Below are positions 13,524 to 20,654 of a stretch of DNA of 20,654 bases, in pieces (positions within the stretch are counted from its first letter, which is position 1; each line of letters opens with the position of its first letter). The notes beneath the pieces are model-generated. The model was not told where the DNA came from and did no database searches. It saw only the letters and a list, made by a program, of their open reading frames with translations. Location: NCBI GenBank assembly GCA_023426855.1, contig JAEZBU010000205.1:1-20654 (forward strand), in the 5' to 3' direction. The translations under genes and the position numbers were made by a program. Origin of the DNA: Pseudomonadota bacterium. GTDB taxonomy: Bacteria; Pseudomonadota; Alphaproteobacteria; Rhizobiales; Hyphomicrobiaceae.

Positions 13524-15815
13524 ATGGCGGACGACCTGGAATTCAAACCTTACGACAGTCCAACTGGTGGGTGGGGTTCCGTAAAGTCTCTGGTTCGCCA
13601 CTCGACACGCCAAGGCGCAATAAGCACAGCACCCGATCTGCTACGTCACCACAACAAGGTCAAAGGCTATATGTGCAGCAGCTGTGCTTGGGCAAAGCCG
13701 GCTGAACCGCATAATGCCGAGTTCTGCGAAAATGGAGCAAAGGCTACGTTCTGGGAACTGACCTCCAAGCGCACAACGCCGGAGTTTTTTGCGGATCACC
13801 CAGTCAGTGAGTTGCTTAAATGGTCGGATTTTGATCTGGAGAACGAAGGCCGACTGACGCACCCCATGCAGTACGATCATGCGAGTGACCGCTATCTCCC
13901 GGTCAGTTGGCAAGCCGCGTTCGCCGAGATCGGCGAGAAACTGAAAACTTACGAACGCGAGTCGGTCGTGTTCTACGCGTCGGGTCGGGCATCGCTTGAA
14001 GCTTCGTATATGTATCAGTTGCTGGCCCGTCTCTATGGCAACAATAACCTGCCTGATAGCTCGAACATGTGCCATGAAACGACCTCCGTAGCGCTGCCTC
14101 AGAGCATCGGAACACCGGTGGGCACAGTGCTTTTGGAAGATTTCGCGGAGACGGACTGCATTTTCGCCTTTGGCCAGAACGTCGGAACCAATTCACCGCG
14201 ATTACTGCACAATCTGCAGGAGGCTCGTGATCGCGGTGTCCCGATCGTCGTCTTCAATCCATTGAGAGAGAAGGGCTGGGAAGAATTCGTCAATCCGCAA
14301 CGGCCGAGCCAAATGGTGATGAACGAGCCGACTCAGATTGCCACGCAGTATTATCAGGTGCGCGCTGGCGGCGACATTTCCGCCTTGCTTGGACTGGCAA
14401 AAGCAATCCTCGAGTGGGACGAACGCGCGCAGGAGAACGGCGATCGCCGAGTTCTCGACGTTGATTTCGTCACGTACCACACGCATGGCTTTGACGACTT
14501 CTGTGAGTTTGTTCGGAAGACGTCTTGGACGGACCTGGAACATGAAAGCGGACTGACGCGGGCGGCGCTGGAGGCGGCAGCAAAGACATATTGCCAGGCC
14601 AACTCCGTTATTGCTGTTTATGGCATGGGGCTTACCCAGCATCGTCTGGGCGTGGACAACGTCCAGATGCTCGTCAATTTTCTCCTTCTCAGGGGAAATA
14701 TCGGCAAGCCGGGCGCGGGGATCTGCCCTGTTCGTGGACACTCGAACGTTCAGGGGCAGCGGACTGTCGGGATTGCTGAGAAAGTCGAACTTGTTCCCCT
14801 CGATCGGTTAGCCGAGCAGTACGGGTTTTCGCCCCCTAGGAAGGATGGATTGGCAACAGTAGGTACCTGCGAAGGCGTAATTGCCGGCAGTGTGCGCGCG
14901 TTCATCGGACTTGGAGGAAATTTTGTCCGGGCTATCCCCGACCACGATGTTATGGAGGCGGCATGGCGCAATTTGGATCTCTCCGTCCAGGTTGCAACTA
15001 AGCTAAACCGCACCCACCTTATAACGGCGCACGCGACGTTTTTGCTTCCGTGTCTCGCTCGCACAGAAATTGATGAGCAGACTTCCGGCCCTCAGATCGT
15101 CACCGTCGAGGATTCTACGACCTGCATTCACGCGTCGCGTGGCGTGGCCAAGCCTGCAAGCGAGGCTCTCCTTTCGGAGCCAAAAATCATCGCAGAAATT
15201 GCAAAGGCGACTTTGCCGGACAATCCGCGCGTGCCCTGGGATGCATGGTCCGGCGATTATCACTTAGTGCGCGACGCGATCGAACAGACGTTCCCTGATC
15301 AGTTTCGAAACTTCAATGAACGCCTCGATACTCCGGGCGGCTTTCCAAGGCCAGTCGCGGCCCGCGATCGGATATGGGAGACCGATACGGAGAAGGCCAA
15401 TTTCAAGGTGCCGAAGGCGTTATCAGCCAGCTTCGACGACGGGAGGGACGGCGATGTCTTGCGCCTGATTACTCTGCGCTCGAATGATCAGTTCAACACG
15501 ACAGTCTATGGCTACGATGATCGCTTCAGGGGCATTTACGGATCTCGCATGGTTGTGATGATGAATCGCGATGACATGCGCCGACTCGGTATACCACCTG
15601 ACAGTTCCATTGCTTTGACTACAGCCGTAGACGACGGGGTTCAACGCATCGTTACAGGCCTGAAGGCGCTGGAATACGATATCCCGCCGGGCAATTGCGC
15701 GAGCTACTTTCCGGAATGCAATCCGCTAATTCCACTTTGGCAGTTCGCTGAACAGAGCAGGACACCTGCAGCGAAGTCAGTACCTGTGCGGGTCTCGATC
15801 TCAGTGCAAGACTAG
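13524..15815 (+). CDS. FdhF/YdeP-family molybdopterin oxidoreductase
   Basis: A 763-aa protein of the formate dehydrogenase alpha-subunit superfamily, YdeP branch. Cys residues C51, C54 (YMCSSCAWAKP) and C68 (EFCENGAKATFWE) form the reduced cysteine set seen in this branch, where an iron-sulfur cluster would sit. SSNMCHETTSVALPQSIG places C183-H184 where FdhF has selenocysteine-His at molybdenum. FAFGQNVGTNSPR, LLLRGNIGKPGAGICPVRGH plus SNVQG, and the C-terminal LITLRSNDQFNTTVYGYDDR are molybdopterin-binding segments. Escherichia coli YdeP is linked to acid resistance; the substrate is not established. There is no Tat signal, so it is cytoplasmic. Of three possible starts, ATG 13524 has the best spacing (5 nt) to AAGGAG. 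A formate/nitrite channel gene follows by 28 nt, which points to formate or a similar small anion. Confidence 0.93.
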   Translation: MADDLEFKPYDSPTGGWGSVKSLVRHSTRQGAISTAPDLLRHHNKVKGYMCSSCAWAKPAEPHNAEFCENGAKATFWELTSKRTTPEFFADHPVSELLKWSDFDLENEGRLTHPMQYDHASDRYLPVSWQAAFAEIGEKLKTYERESVVFYASGRASLEASYMYQLLARLYGNNNLPDSSNMCHETTSVALPQSIGTPVGTVLLEDFAETDCIFAFGQNVGTNSPRLLHNLQEARDRGVPIVVFNPLREKGWEEFVNPQRPSQMVMNEPTQIATQYYQVRAGGDISALLGLAKAILEWDERAQENGDRRVLDVDFVTYHTHGFDDFCEFVRKTSWTDLEHESGLTRAALEAAAKTYCQANSVIAVYGMGLTQHRLGVDNVQMLVNFLLLRGNIGKPGAGICPVRGHSNVQGQRTVGIAEKVELVPLDRLAEQYGFSPPRKDGLATVGTCEGVIAGSVRAFIGLGGNFVRAIPDHDVMEAAWRNLDLSVQVATKLNRTHLITAHATFLLPCLARTEIDEQTSGPQIVTVEDSTTCIHASRGVAKPASEALLSEPKIIAEIAKATLPDNPRVPWDAWSGDYHLVRDAIEQTFPDQFRNFNERLDTPGGFPRPVAARDRIWETDTEKANFKVPKALSASFDDGRDGDVLRLITLRSNDQFNTTVYGYDDRFRGIYGSRMVVMMNRDDMRRLGIPPDSSIALTTAVDDGVQRIVTGLKALEYDIPPGNCASYFPECNPLIPLWQFAEQSRTPAAKSVPVRVSISVQD

Positions 15816-15843
15816 GCGGCGCATGATCCAGAAAGGATAGCTC

Positions 15844-16665
15844 ATGAGCGACGGCAGTGGGGCCTCGCCGCCTCAGCCGCCAAAGCTGACGTCGGATGTA
15901 TTCGAGGCGATGATCGAAAAGTCATCGCTGGCGACGGGTCAGATCGTGGTGCTGGGCATGTTGGCCGGCGCCTATATCGGCTTTGGAGGGCTGTTCGCGA
16001 CTGTCGCCCTTGCCGGTGCAGATGGCGTGCTGCCATACGGTGCTGCTCAAGTTCTGGCAGGGATCGTATTTGTCACCGGCTTGACCCTCGTCGTGGTCGC
16101 AGGCGCCGAACTGTTCACGGGCAACGTGTTGATGTTTGGACCCGTTGCTGACCAGGAACTACCACTTTCAACGGTGGCGAAGGCGCTGCTGACAGTCTAT
16201 CTGGCCAACGCTGTCGGATCAATGCTTCTTGCTGCGTTGGTCTTCTCCACTGGCATGCACCTTGCTGAAGACGGCGCCATCGCGAAAGCCGCGATCGACA
16301 TCGCCACCACGAAGTCAACGATAGGATTCGGCCAGGCAATGGCCAGTGGTATTCTGGCTAACATGCTGGTTTGTCTCGCTGTGTGGATGTCCTATGGCGG
16401 ATCATCGACCGGCGATAAAATTATCGCCGTCGCACTGCCGATTGCCGCCTTCGTAGCGGCTGGCCTCGAGCATTCCGTAGCCAACATGTACCTGCTGCCA
16501 TACGGCTGGTTGATCGCCAATCTATCAACTGAGTATGGGCAGTCCGAAGGAGCGGTTACGCTGTTGGGCATTCTCGGCAACCTCGTGCCCGCCACCATTG
16601 GCAATCTTATAGGCGGCGCCTGCATTGCTCTGGCGTACTGGTGGTCTTACTGCCGACGACCATAA
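15844..16665 (+). CDS. Formate/nitrite transporter family (FocA/NirC) channel
   Basis: A 273-aa integral membrane protein with six predicted helices, the usual size of this pentameric channel family for formate, nitrite or hydrosulfide. Seen: GMLAGAYIGFGGLFATVALA (helix 1), VVVAGAELFTGNVLMF with the family signature, ILANMLVCLAVWMSYGGSST, and GLEHSVANMYLLPYG with the central-pore EHS(V/I)ANM motif including the conserved His. A proline-rich cytoplasmic N-terminus precedes helix 1. ATG 15844 has AAGGA upstream and follows the YdeP-like gene by 28 nt, so both are probably one operon. Together they suggest uptake or release of formate coupled to a molybdenum enzyme. Which anion is carried cannot be read from sequence. 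Confidence 0.94.
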   Translation: MSDGSGASPPQPPKLTSDVFEAMIEKSSLATGQIVVLGMLAGAYIGFGGLFATVALAGADGVLPYGAAQVLAGIVFVTGLTLVVVAGAELFTGNVLMFGPVADQELPLSTVAKALLTVYLANAVGSMLLAALVFSTGMHLAEDGAIAKAAIDIATTKSTIGFGQAMASGILANMLVCLAVWMSYGGSSTGDKIIAVALPIAAFVAAGLEHSVANMYLLPYGWLIANLSTEYGQSEGAVTLLGILGNLVPATIGNLIGGACIALAYWWSYCRRP

Positions 16666-16933
16666 AAGTGAGCGCTAAGCAATGCTCGGCCGGGCAAGGC
16701 GAGTTTAATTGAGACGCCGAAGGAAATGTCGGAAACCCACTGAGCGTATCGGGCGCCGGTCTATCAATCGCTAGGCAGCCATATTGGTTGCGCGGGGGCA
16801 AGCGGGCGCTGTCGCTGCAAAGACTAAAGTTGGCTGGCCGTAGCTTGCGCGCCGATTTGTCCAGCGGAAGCTTGTCTTCGTTAATATCGATAAGTTGGAA
16901 CTTCGAATTGGTGGCTGGCGCGATATGTCGAAT
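16666..16933. other. Non-coding spacer after the channel gene
   Basis: No gene is supported between the channel stop codon and the next promoter. A weak stem (CTC-G-GCC at 16685-16691 with GGCGAG at 16698-16703, one bulged G) followed by TTTAATT could terminate the fdhF/focA-type operon. Nothing else stands out. Confidence 0.4.
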
Positions 16934-16958
16934 GGAACGAAATTTGTCCGCGCTCGTT
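16934..16958 (+). promoter_or_regulatory. EcfG-type promoter for the PhnA-like gene
   Basis: GGAAC (16934-16938), 16 nt, CGTT (16955-16958): an exact general-stress consensus match. Transcription would begin near 16965, leaving about 140 nt before the PhnA-like ATG; that leader contains the candidate 24-aa ORF. Confidence 0.8.
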
Positions 16959-17016
16959 GTTTCGGCGTCACAAAGATGTAATCAGCTGACAGTTCTTCCC
17001 CTCGAAAGCGCCCAGG

Positions 17017-17091
17017 GTGGAATACGCCATCTACATCGTAGGCTTGATCGCAGCGGTTATGTTCATTCACAGCCTATATGGGTTGCGTTGA
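17017..17091 (+). CDS. Candidate 24-aa membrane microprotein
   Basis: A GTG-started ORF of 24 codons, ending at TGA 17089-17091, encodes a nearly pure transmembrane helix (EYAIYIVGLIAAVMFIHSLY, then GLR). It lies downstream of the exact EcfG promoter and ends 13 nt before the PhnA-like ATG, so both would be on one mRNA. The ribosome site before GTG is weak and no ATG start is available, so it could be a leader peptide, a real microprotein or chance. Its composition (one hydrophobic helix with a short charged tail) is what a true small membrane protein looks like. Confidence 0.4.
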   Translation: MEYAIYIVGLIAAVMFIHSLYGLR

Positions 17092-17104
17092 AGAAAGTAC
17101 GCTC

Positions 17105-17950
17105 ATGGCAGATGTCGAGCGCCCTGTACTAACCTCCACGTTAGATGTTTCTTACGTCGAATGGAGTGCGGTCATCGCCGGCGCATTTCTCGCGGCGGCG
17201 CTGTCGTTCGTGCTGCTTGTCTTCGGGTCGACAATCGGACTGACCGCGACATCGCCGTGGCCGAATTCCGGTTTACCGGCGGGGCTCGTTGCGGCGCTTG
17301 CCGTGTTTTGGGCGATGGCACAACAGATCGCGTCCTTTCTGGCCGGCGGTTACGTTGCAGGCCGCATGCGCAGCCGCTGGGGTGAGACACGAGAATCGGA
17401 AGCCGAATTCCGTGACGGCCTTCATGGCGGCTTGGTGTGGGCTGTAGGCGTCGTCATTGGTGCAGCCCTGCTTTTTGCCACGGCAGGAGGTGTGGCGAGG
17501 ACGGGTGTCAATGGTGCGAGCTCCTCGGCGTCGACAGTAGCCGCAAATGCCAACGCTTCTGATCTGGTGGTTGACCGCTTGCTCCGGCCACAGAGTGCGA
17601 CGCAACAACCCTCCAACCCGTCTGATGCGCGCACGGAAGTGGCGCGAATTCTGACCAACGCCATGGCCGCACGGTCGCTATCGAGCGAGGACCGCGCCTA
17701 TCTTGCACGACTTGTTGCGCAGCAGACGGGCATCAGCGCTGAAGAAGCCGACAAGAGAATTGCCCAGGCGGATGCAGCCGCACGAGAAGCAGTCGATAAG
17801 GCACGCAAGGCAGCGGTTCTGGCCGGCTTTGTAACAGCGGCGAGCTTGTTGCTCTCTCTGGCCGCGGCGTGGTGGGCAGCGATCCAAGGTGGAAATCACC
17901 GCGATCATCAAACGCCTGCACATCTTGTAGGGAGGCGTCGGGCGACATGA
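17105..17950 (+). CDS. PhnA-like membrane protein
   Basis: A 281-aa integral membrane protein. It has about four hydrophobic segments: SAVIAGAFLAAALSFVLLVF (about 20-40), LVAALAVFWAMAQQIASFLA (about 60-80), GGLVWAVGVVIGAALLFATA (about 108-128), and VLAGFVTAASLLLSLAAAWW near 240-260. A long helical stretch rich in Ala, Asp and Arg between segments 3 and 4 (DARTEVARILTNAMAARSLS, then EEADKRIAQADAAAREAVDK) is typical of alphaproteobacterial proteins annotated PhnA-like; there is no evidence for phosphonate metabolism. ATG 17105 fits the family start; an in-frame ATG at 17078 would add nine residues and overlap the microprotein. The ribosome site (GAAGAAAG) is weak. The EcfG promoter implies stress induction. 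The role is unknown, probably an envelope protein. Confidence 0.8.
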   Translation: MADVERPVLTSTLDVSYVEWSAVIAGAFLAAALSFVLLVFGSTIGLTATSPWPNSGLPAGLVAALAVFWAMAQQIASFLAGGYVAGRMRSRWGETRESEAEFRDGLHGGLVWAVGVVIGAALLFATAGGVARTGVNGASSSASTVAANANASDLVVDRLLRPQSATQQPSNPSDARTEVARILTNAMAARSLSSEDRAYLARLVAQQTGISAEEADKRIAQADAAAREAVDKARKAAVLAGFVTAASLLLSLAAAWWAAIQGGNHRDHQTPAHLVGRRRAT

Positions 17951-17992
17951 CGCTTCTGACCTGTGCAGTGGCGCAGGGCGGAATGGCCGGCG

Positions 17993-18420
17993 ATGATCGT
18001 GCCCACGTGCGAGACGTGCGGGTGTGAAGGGCGAAGATTTACCGTGCATCACGAAACGGTAAGCGACTGGTTTCGAAAAGCGTCCGAGGCAGCTGCTCAC
18101 GCGGTCGGGAGCCACTGGGCGTTCCTAATTGCCGTATGTGTGATCATCGGCTGGGCTATAGCAGGCCCGATCTTTGGCTTTTCCGACGTGGCAGCTTGGT
18201 GATCAACACGGGCACCACCATAGTCACGTTCCTCATACTCTTCCTGATTCAGAATACCCCAAATGCGGGACGCTCAACCGGTTGCTCTCACGCTCGACGA
18301 ACTGTCGCGTCGATGAGGTAAGAACCAGCTTTGTCGAACTGGACCACATGGGCGACGAAGAGTTGGAAATGGCTCAAAAGGAGCTTTCACGCCTGCAAGA
18401 AAAATACGCTATGCTGGTCG
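17993..18420 (+). pseudogene. Decayed low-affinity iron permease family gene
   Basis: Sequence of the low-affinity iron permease family runs through all three plus-strand frames. First WFRKASEAAAHAVGSHWAFL followed by IAVCVIIGWAIAGPIFGFSD; after a shift, LVINTGTTIVTFLILFLIQN; after another, RDAQPVALTLDELSRR, ending in TGA; then VRTSFVELDHMGDEELEMAQ and KELSRLQEKY. The order fits the family: N-terminal helices, the INTGTTIVTFLxVFLIQN signature, then the DEL helix and the ELE-rich tail. At least three frameshifts are needed, plus local loss at GFSD-(T)W. The intact family are inner-membrane proteins thought to move ferrous iron. The gene follows the PhnA-like gene in the same direction and a strong terminator lies about 100 nt downstream, so it was probably the last gene of that unit. 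Confidence 0.85.
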
Positions 18421-18523
18421 ATGACGACCTTGTGCACATTGAACGCAAACTGTCGCGGCGGCGCAATGCAAGTGTTGATGCCACGGATAGTTTGGTCGGG
18501 ACAAGTCATCGTCGAAGTGATGG

Positions 18524-18559
18524 GCCCGGAGCTGATGCAGCTGCCGGGCTTTTTGTTTT
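18524..18559 (+). terminator. Strong intrinsic terminator
   Basis: GCCCGGAGCTG (18524-18534), a 3-nt ATG loop, then CAGCT-G-CCGGGC (18538-18549) form an 11-bp GC-rich stem with one bulged G, immediately followed by TTTTTGTTTT. A classic rho-independent terminator on the plus strand, closing the PhnA-like/iron permease unit. Confidence 0.88.
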
Positions 18560-18659
18560 GGTCATTGGCATTGCTATTCCAAAAAGCATGCGGCCGCATA
18601 GCCCTGAGCGGCAATCGCTCGAAATAAGCTCGAGCGAAGGTTTCCACAACCCAGGCGAA

Positions 18660-18795
18660 ATGCTGCAACTGGACTTGCGGTTGCCAAATGGGTCATTGAT
18701 CGCTTGGGGCACCCAGATGGGACGCAAGGATGCGGCGCAGCTGTTGCTGCAGACGCCTGCAGAAGAAAAGGCTGCGGTGTCGGACGATTGGAATT
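18660..18795 (+). pseudogene. Remnant of a third DUF892 ferritin-like gene
   Basis: The peptide NGSLIAWGTQMGRKDAAQLL followed by LQTPAEEKAA (about 18690-18780) matches the C-terminal helix pair of DUF892 proteins; compare YGTLRRWAEELGMNDAAKLL followed by SQTLKEEEK in the intact gene at 9005-9499. Upstream and downstream sequence in all three frames no longer resembles the family, so only a fragment remains and its exact limits are uncertain. The remainder of 18560-19017 contains no supported gene until the ligD promoter. Confidence 0.55.
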
Positions 18796-18963
18796 TTGTG
18801 TTCGCGCAGACGATCGTAATGCGGGGACGACGCCACGGGAGAGGTCACGACCGAGAGCTTCAGATAGCCCTTCCGATAGGCGCGGCGCCATGGTCTTCAC
18901 TCCCGGAAAAGAGCTTCCCGAACGTATAATGCGGTGATTTCGTTCCGGTCCTTGGGCCTTTGC

Positions 18964-18989
18964 GGAACGTGGCTGGTACGGACAGCGTT
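18964..18989 (+). promoter_or_regulatory. EcfG-type promoter for ligD
   Basis: GGAAC (18964-18968), 17 nt, CGTT (18986-18989): a consensus match with the longer permitted spacer. It lies 28 nt before the ligD ATG, leaving a very short leader. Confidence 0.75.
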
Positions 18990-19017
18990 ATGCCGGACGC
19001 GGAGGACATGAGGCGTC

Positions 19018-20654
19018 ATGGCAAACAGGAAACTTTCTCTTTACCGGCAGAAGCGCGATTTCGCGAAGACCGCGGAGCCGAGCGGCGAGGCTGAAATTGG
19101 AACAACTAAATATCCTCGTTTTGTCATCCAGAAGCATTCTGCGCGACGCCTTCACTACGACCTCCGGCTCGAACTCGACGGGGTGTTTAAATCATGGGCG
19201 ATCACCAAAGGTCCCTCTCTTGATCCCGCCGCAAAGCGGCTCGCAGTGGAAGTTGAAGACCATCCCCTCGACTACGGGGACTTCGAAGGTACCATCCCAC
19301 ATGGCGAGTATGGCGGTGGCACGGTGATGCTGTGGGACCGCGGCTTCTGGGCGGCGGACGGTGATGCCGCAAGGTCCCTGCAGAAAGGCGAGCTCAAATT
19401 CACGCTGGTTGGAGAGAAGCTTAAAGGCAGTTGGGTACTGGTGCGGCTTGGCCATAAACGGGAGCGCGGAAAGCGCACCAACTGGCTTCTGATCAAACGG
19501 CATGATGGATATGAAAAAGAAGGGAACGGCGAGCGCATCCTCGAGGAGGACCATTCCGTCGCCTCGGACCGTGGCATGGACGACATTACAGCCGGAAAGG
19601 GCCGCAGGCCGAAGCCTTTCATGCTCGATGCCAAGAACGCATTTCGCGCCGATGCGGTTTGGCACTCGAATAAGAATAGCGACGCCAAGTCGGCGCCAGC
19701 GTCTGCAAAGCAGTGGGCCAGTACGGGGCAAGCAAAGCGCCGTCCGCCCGTATCAGGAGACACGCCGAAATTTATCGCGCCGCAGCTCTGCAAGCGCGTG
19801 AGCCGTCCACCGATTGGTGAGGACTGGGTGCACGAGATCAAGTTCGACGGCTATCGAATGCAGCTGCGCGTTGAGGGCGGCCGGAGCGTCATGCGCACGC
19901 GCAAGGGCCTCGATTGGACCGACAGGTTCAGGGCCGTTGCGGACGCCTGCGCAGGATTACCCGACTGCGTGATCGACGGCGAAGTCGTCGCGCTTGATCA
20001 CAACGGCGCATCGGACTTCTCGGCATTGCAGGCGGCGCTCTCGGAGGAGAGATCAGGCAATCTCATCTTCTTCGTATTTGACCTGCTGTTCCTGGACGGT
20101 GAAGATCTGCGCGACCTGCCGCTCGTCGCGCGCAAGCAGAAGCTTAAGGAGGACATGACGACGACCAGATCCGCTATGTCGAGCACCTAACTGAGCCTGG
20201 TGAAGCGGTTCTCAAGTCCGCGTGCCGACTGGAATTGGAAGGCATTATTTCGAAGCGCGAAAACGCGCTTTATCGCTCCGGGCGGACCGAGACATGGATG
20301 AAGTCCAAATGCCGTGGTGGCCATGAGGTCGTTATCGGCGGGTGGAGCGGTAGTGCGACCAATCTGCGATCGCTTGTCGTCGGCGTGAACCGCGGCGGAC
20401 ATCTCGTGCATACGGGACGCGTCGGCACTGGATTGAACAGCCGCAACGTGCCCGGCCTGCTCAACAAGCTCAATGCATTGAAAGCTGATCGGAGTCCGTT
20501 CGGCGGTCAGAATGCCCCCAAACAAAAATCGGATTGGACATGGGTGAAGCCGGACCTAGTCGCCGAAATCGAGTTCGCTGGCTTTACCGGCGATGGCATG
20601 GTGAGGCAGGCGGCGTTCAAAGGGCTGCGCGAAGACAAGCCGGCCAAGGAGGTC
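19018..20654 (+). pseudogene. ligD: ATP-dependent DNA ligase LigD, frameshifted in the ligase domain (3' end outside window)
   Basis: LigD repairs double-strand breaks with Ku. The 3'-phosphoesterase domain comes first (about residues 33-165): QKHSARRLHYDLRLELDGV with H40, H46, D48 and R50, DHPLDYGDFEG with H82, and IPHGEYGGGTV with H95; several match known active-site residues of the Pseudomonas LigD domain with a constant offset. The ligase domain follows with the nucleotidyl lysine K275 in HEIKFDGYRM, then VIDGEVVALD and SDFSALQAAL. After KQKLKEDM (about 20145-20160) the frame is lost and a premature stop occurs at 20188-20190. The next frame resumes as DDQIRYVEHLTEPGEAVLKS, then LELEGIISKR (motif IV) and WMKSKCRGG (motif V). 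So one indel breaks the gene; a sequencing error is possible. A polymerase domain, if present, lies beyond the window. The start ATG is at 19018, with GAGG 4 nt before it. Confidence 0.9.

Overview
This 20.7-kb window reads as accessory DNA from an alphaproteobacterium, most likely Bradyrhizobium, Nitrobacter or another member of the Rhodopseudomonas relatives. The support is the protein flavour, moderately high GC, and at least five exact matches to the promoter consensus of the alphaproteobacterial general-stress sigma factor EcfG (GGAAC-N16/17-CGTT). The assignment is inference; no rRNA, tRNA, CRISPR array or intact transposase was seen.

Left end (1-2.6 kb): the 3' end of a groEL gene, then an iteron-type replication module. 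A replication initiator gene (repA, minus strand) has a cluster of about 22-bp direct repeats with DnaA-box-like sites beyond its 3' end. Upstream of it lie two inverted iteron copies beside a consensus DnaA box. The DNA is therefore a plasmid, or carries an integrated or decayed plasmid origin.

3.1-7.6 kb: a heavily decayed Ku gene (end joining), then a minus-strand operon of manganese catalase, an 87-aa unknown protein and a flavodoxin-like reductase. Divergent from it are a zinc alcohol/formaldehyde-type dehydrogenase and a small membrane protein. EcfG-type promoters face outward in the shared intergenic region.

7.6-12.1 kb: a YihY/BrkB membrane protein, a decayed cinA-like gene, two DUF892 ferritin-like proteins with a small ORF between them, two KGG-motif stress proteins, a DUF1440-like membrane protein broken by one frameshift, and a DUF2243 membrane protein. 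Another divergent EcfG promoter pair lies between the second ferritin-like gene and the KGG genes.

12.1-16.7 kb: a gene-poor stretch with a duplicated repeat, a pair of small overlapping unknown ORFs, then a YdeP/FdhF-type molybdopterin oxidoreductase followed by a formate/nitrite (FocA/NirC) channel.

16.7-20.7 kb: an EcfG promoter ahead of a possible 24-aa membrane microprotein and a PhnA-like membrane protein, a decayed low-affinity iron permease, a strong terminator, the remnant of a third DUF892 gene, and a ligD gene with its own EcfG promoter. ligD is frameshifted inside the ligase domain and runs off the window.

Together this looks like a stress-survival island (peroxide removal, iron handling, aldehyde/formate oxidation, envelope proteins, DNA end joining) wired to the general stress response and linked to a plasmid origin. 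Part of it is decaying: Ku, cinA, the iron permease and one DUF892 gene have many lesions, while ligD and the DUF1440-like gene each carry a single visible frameshift.
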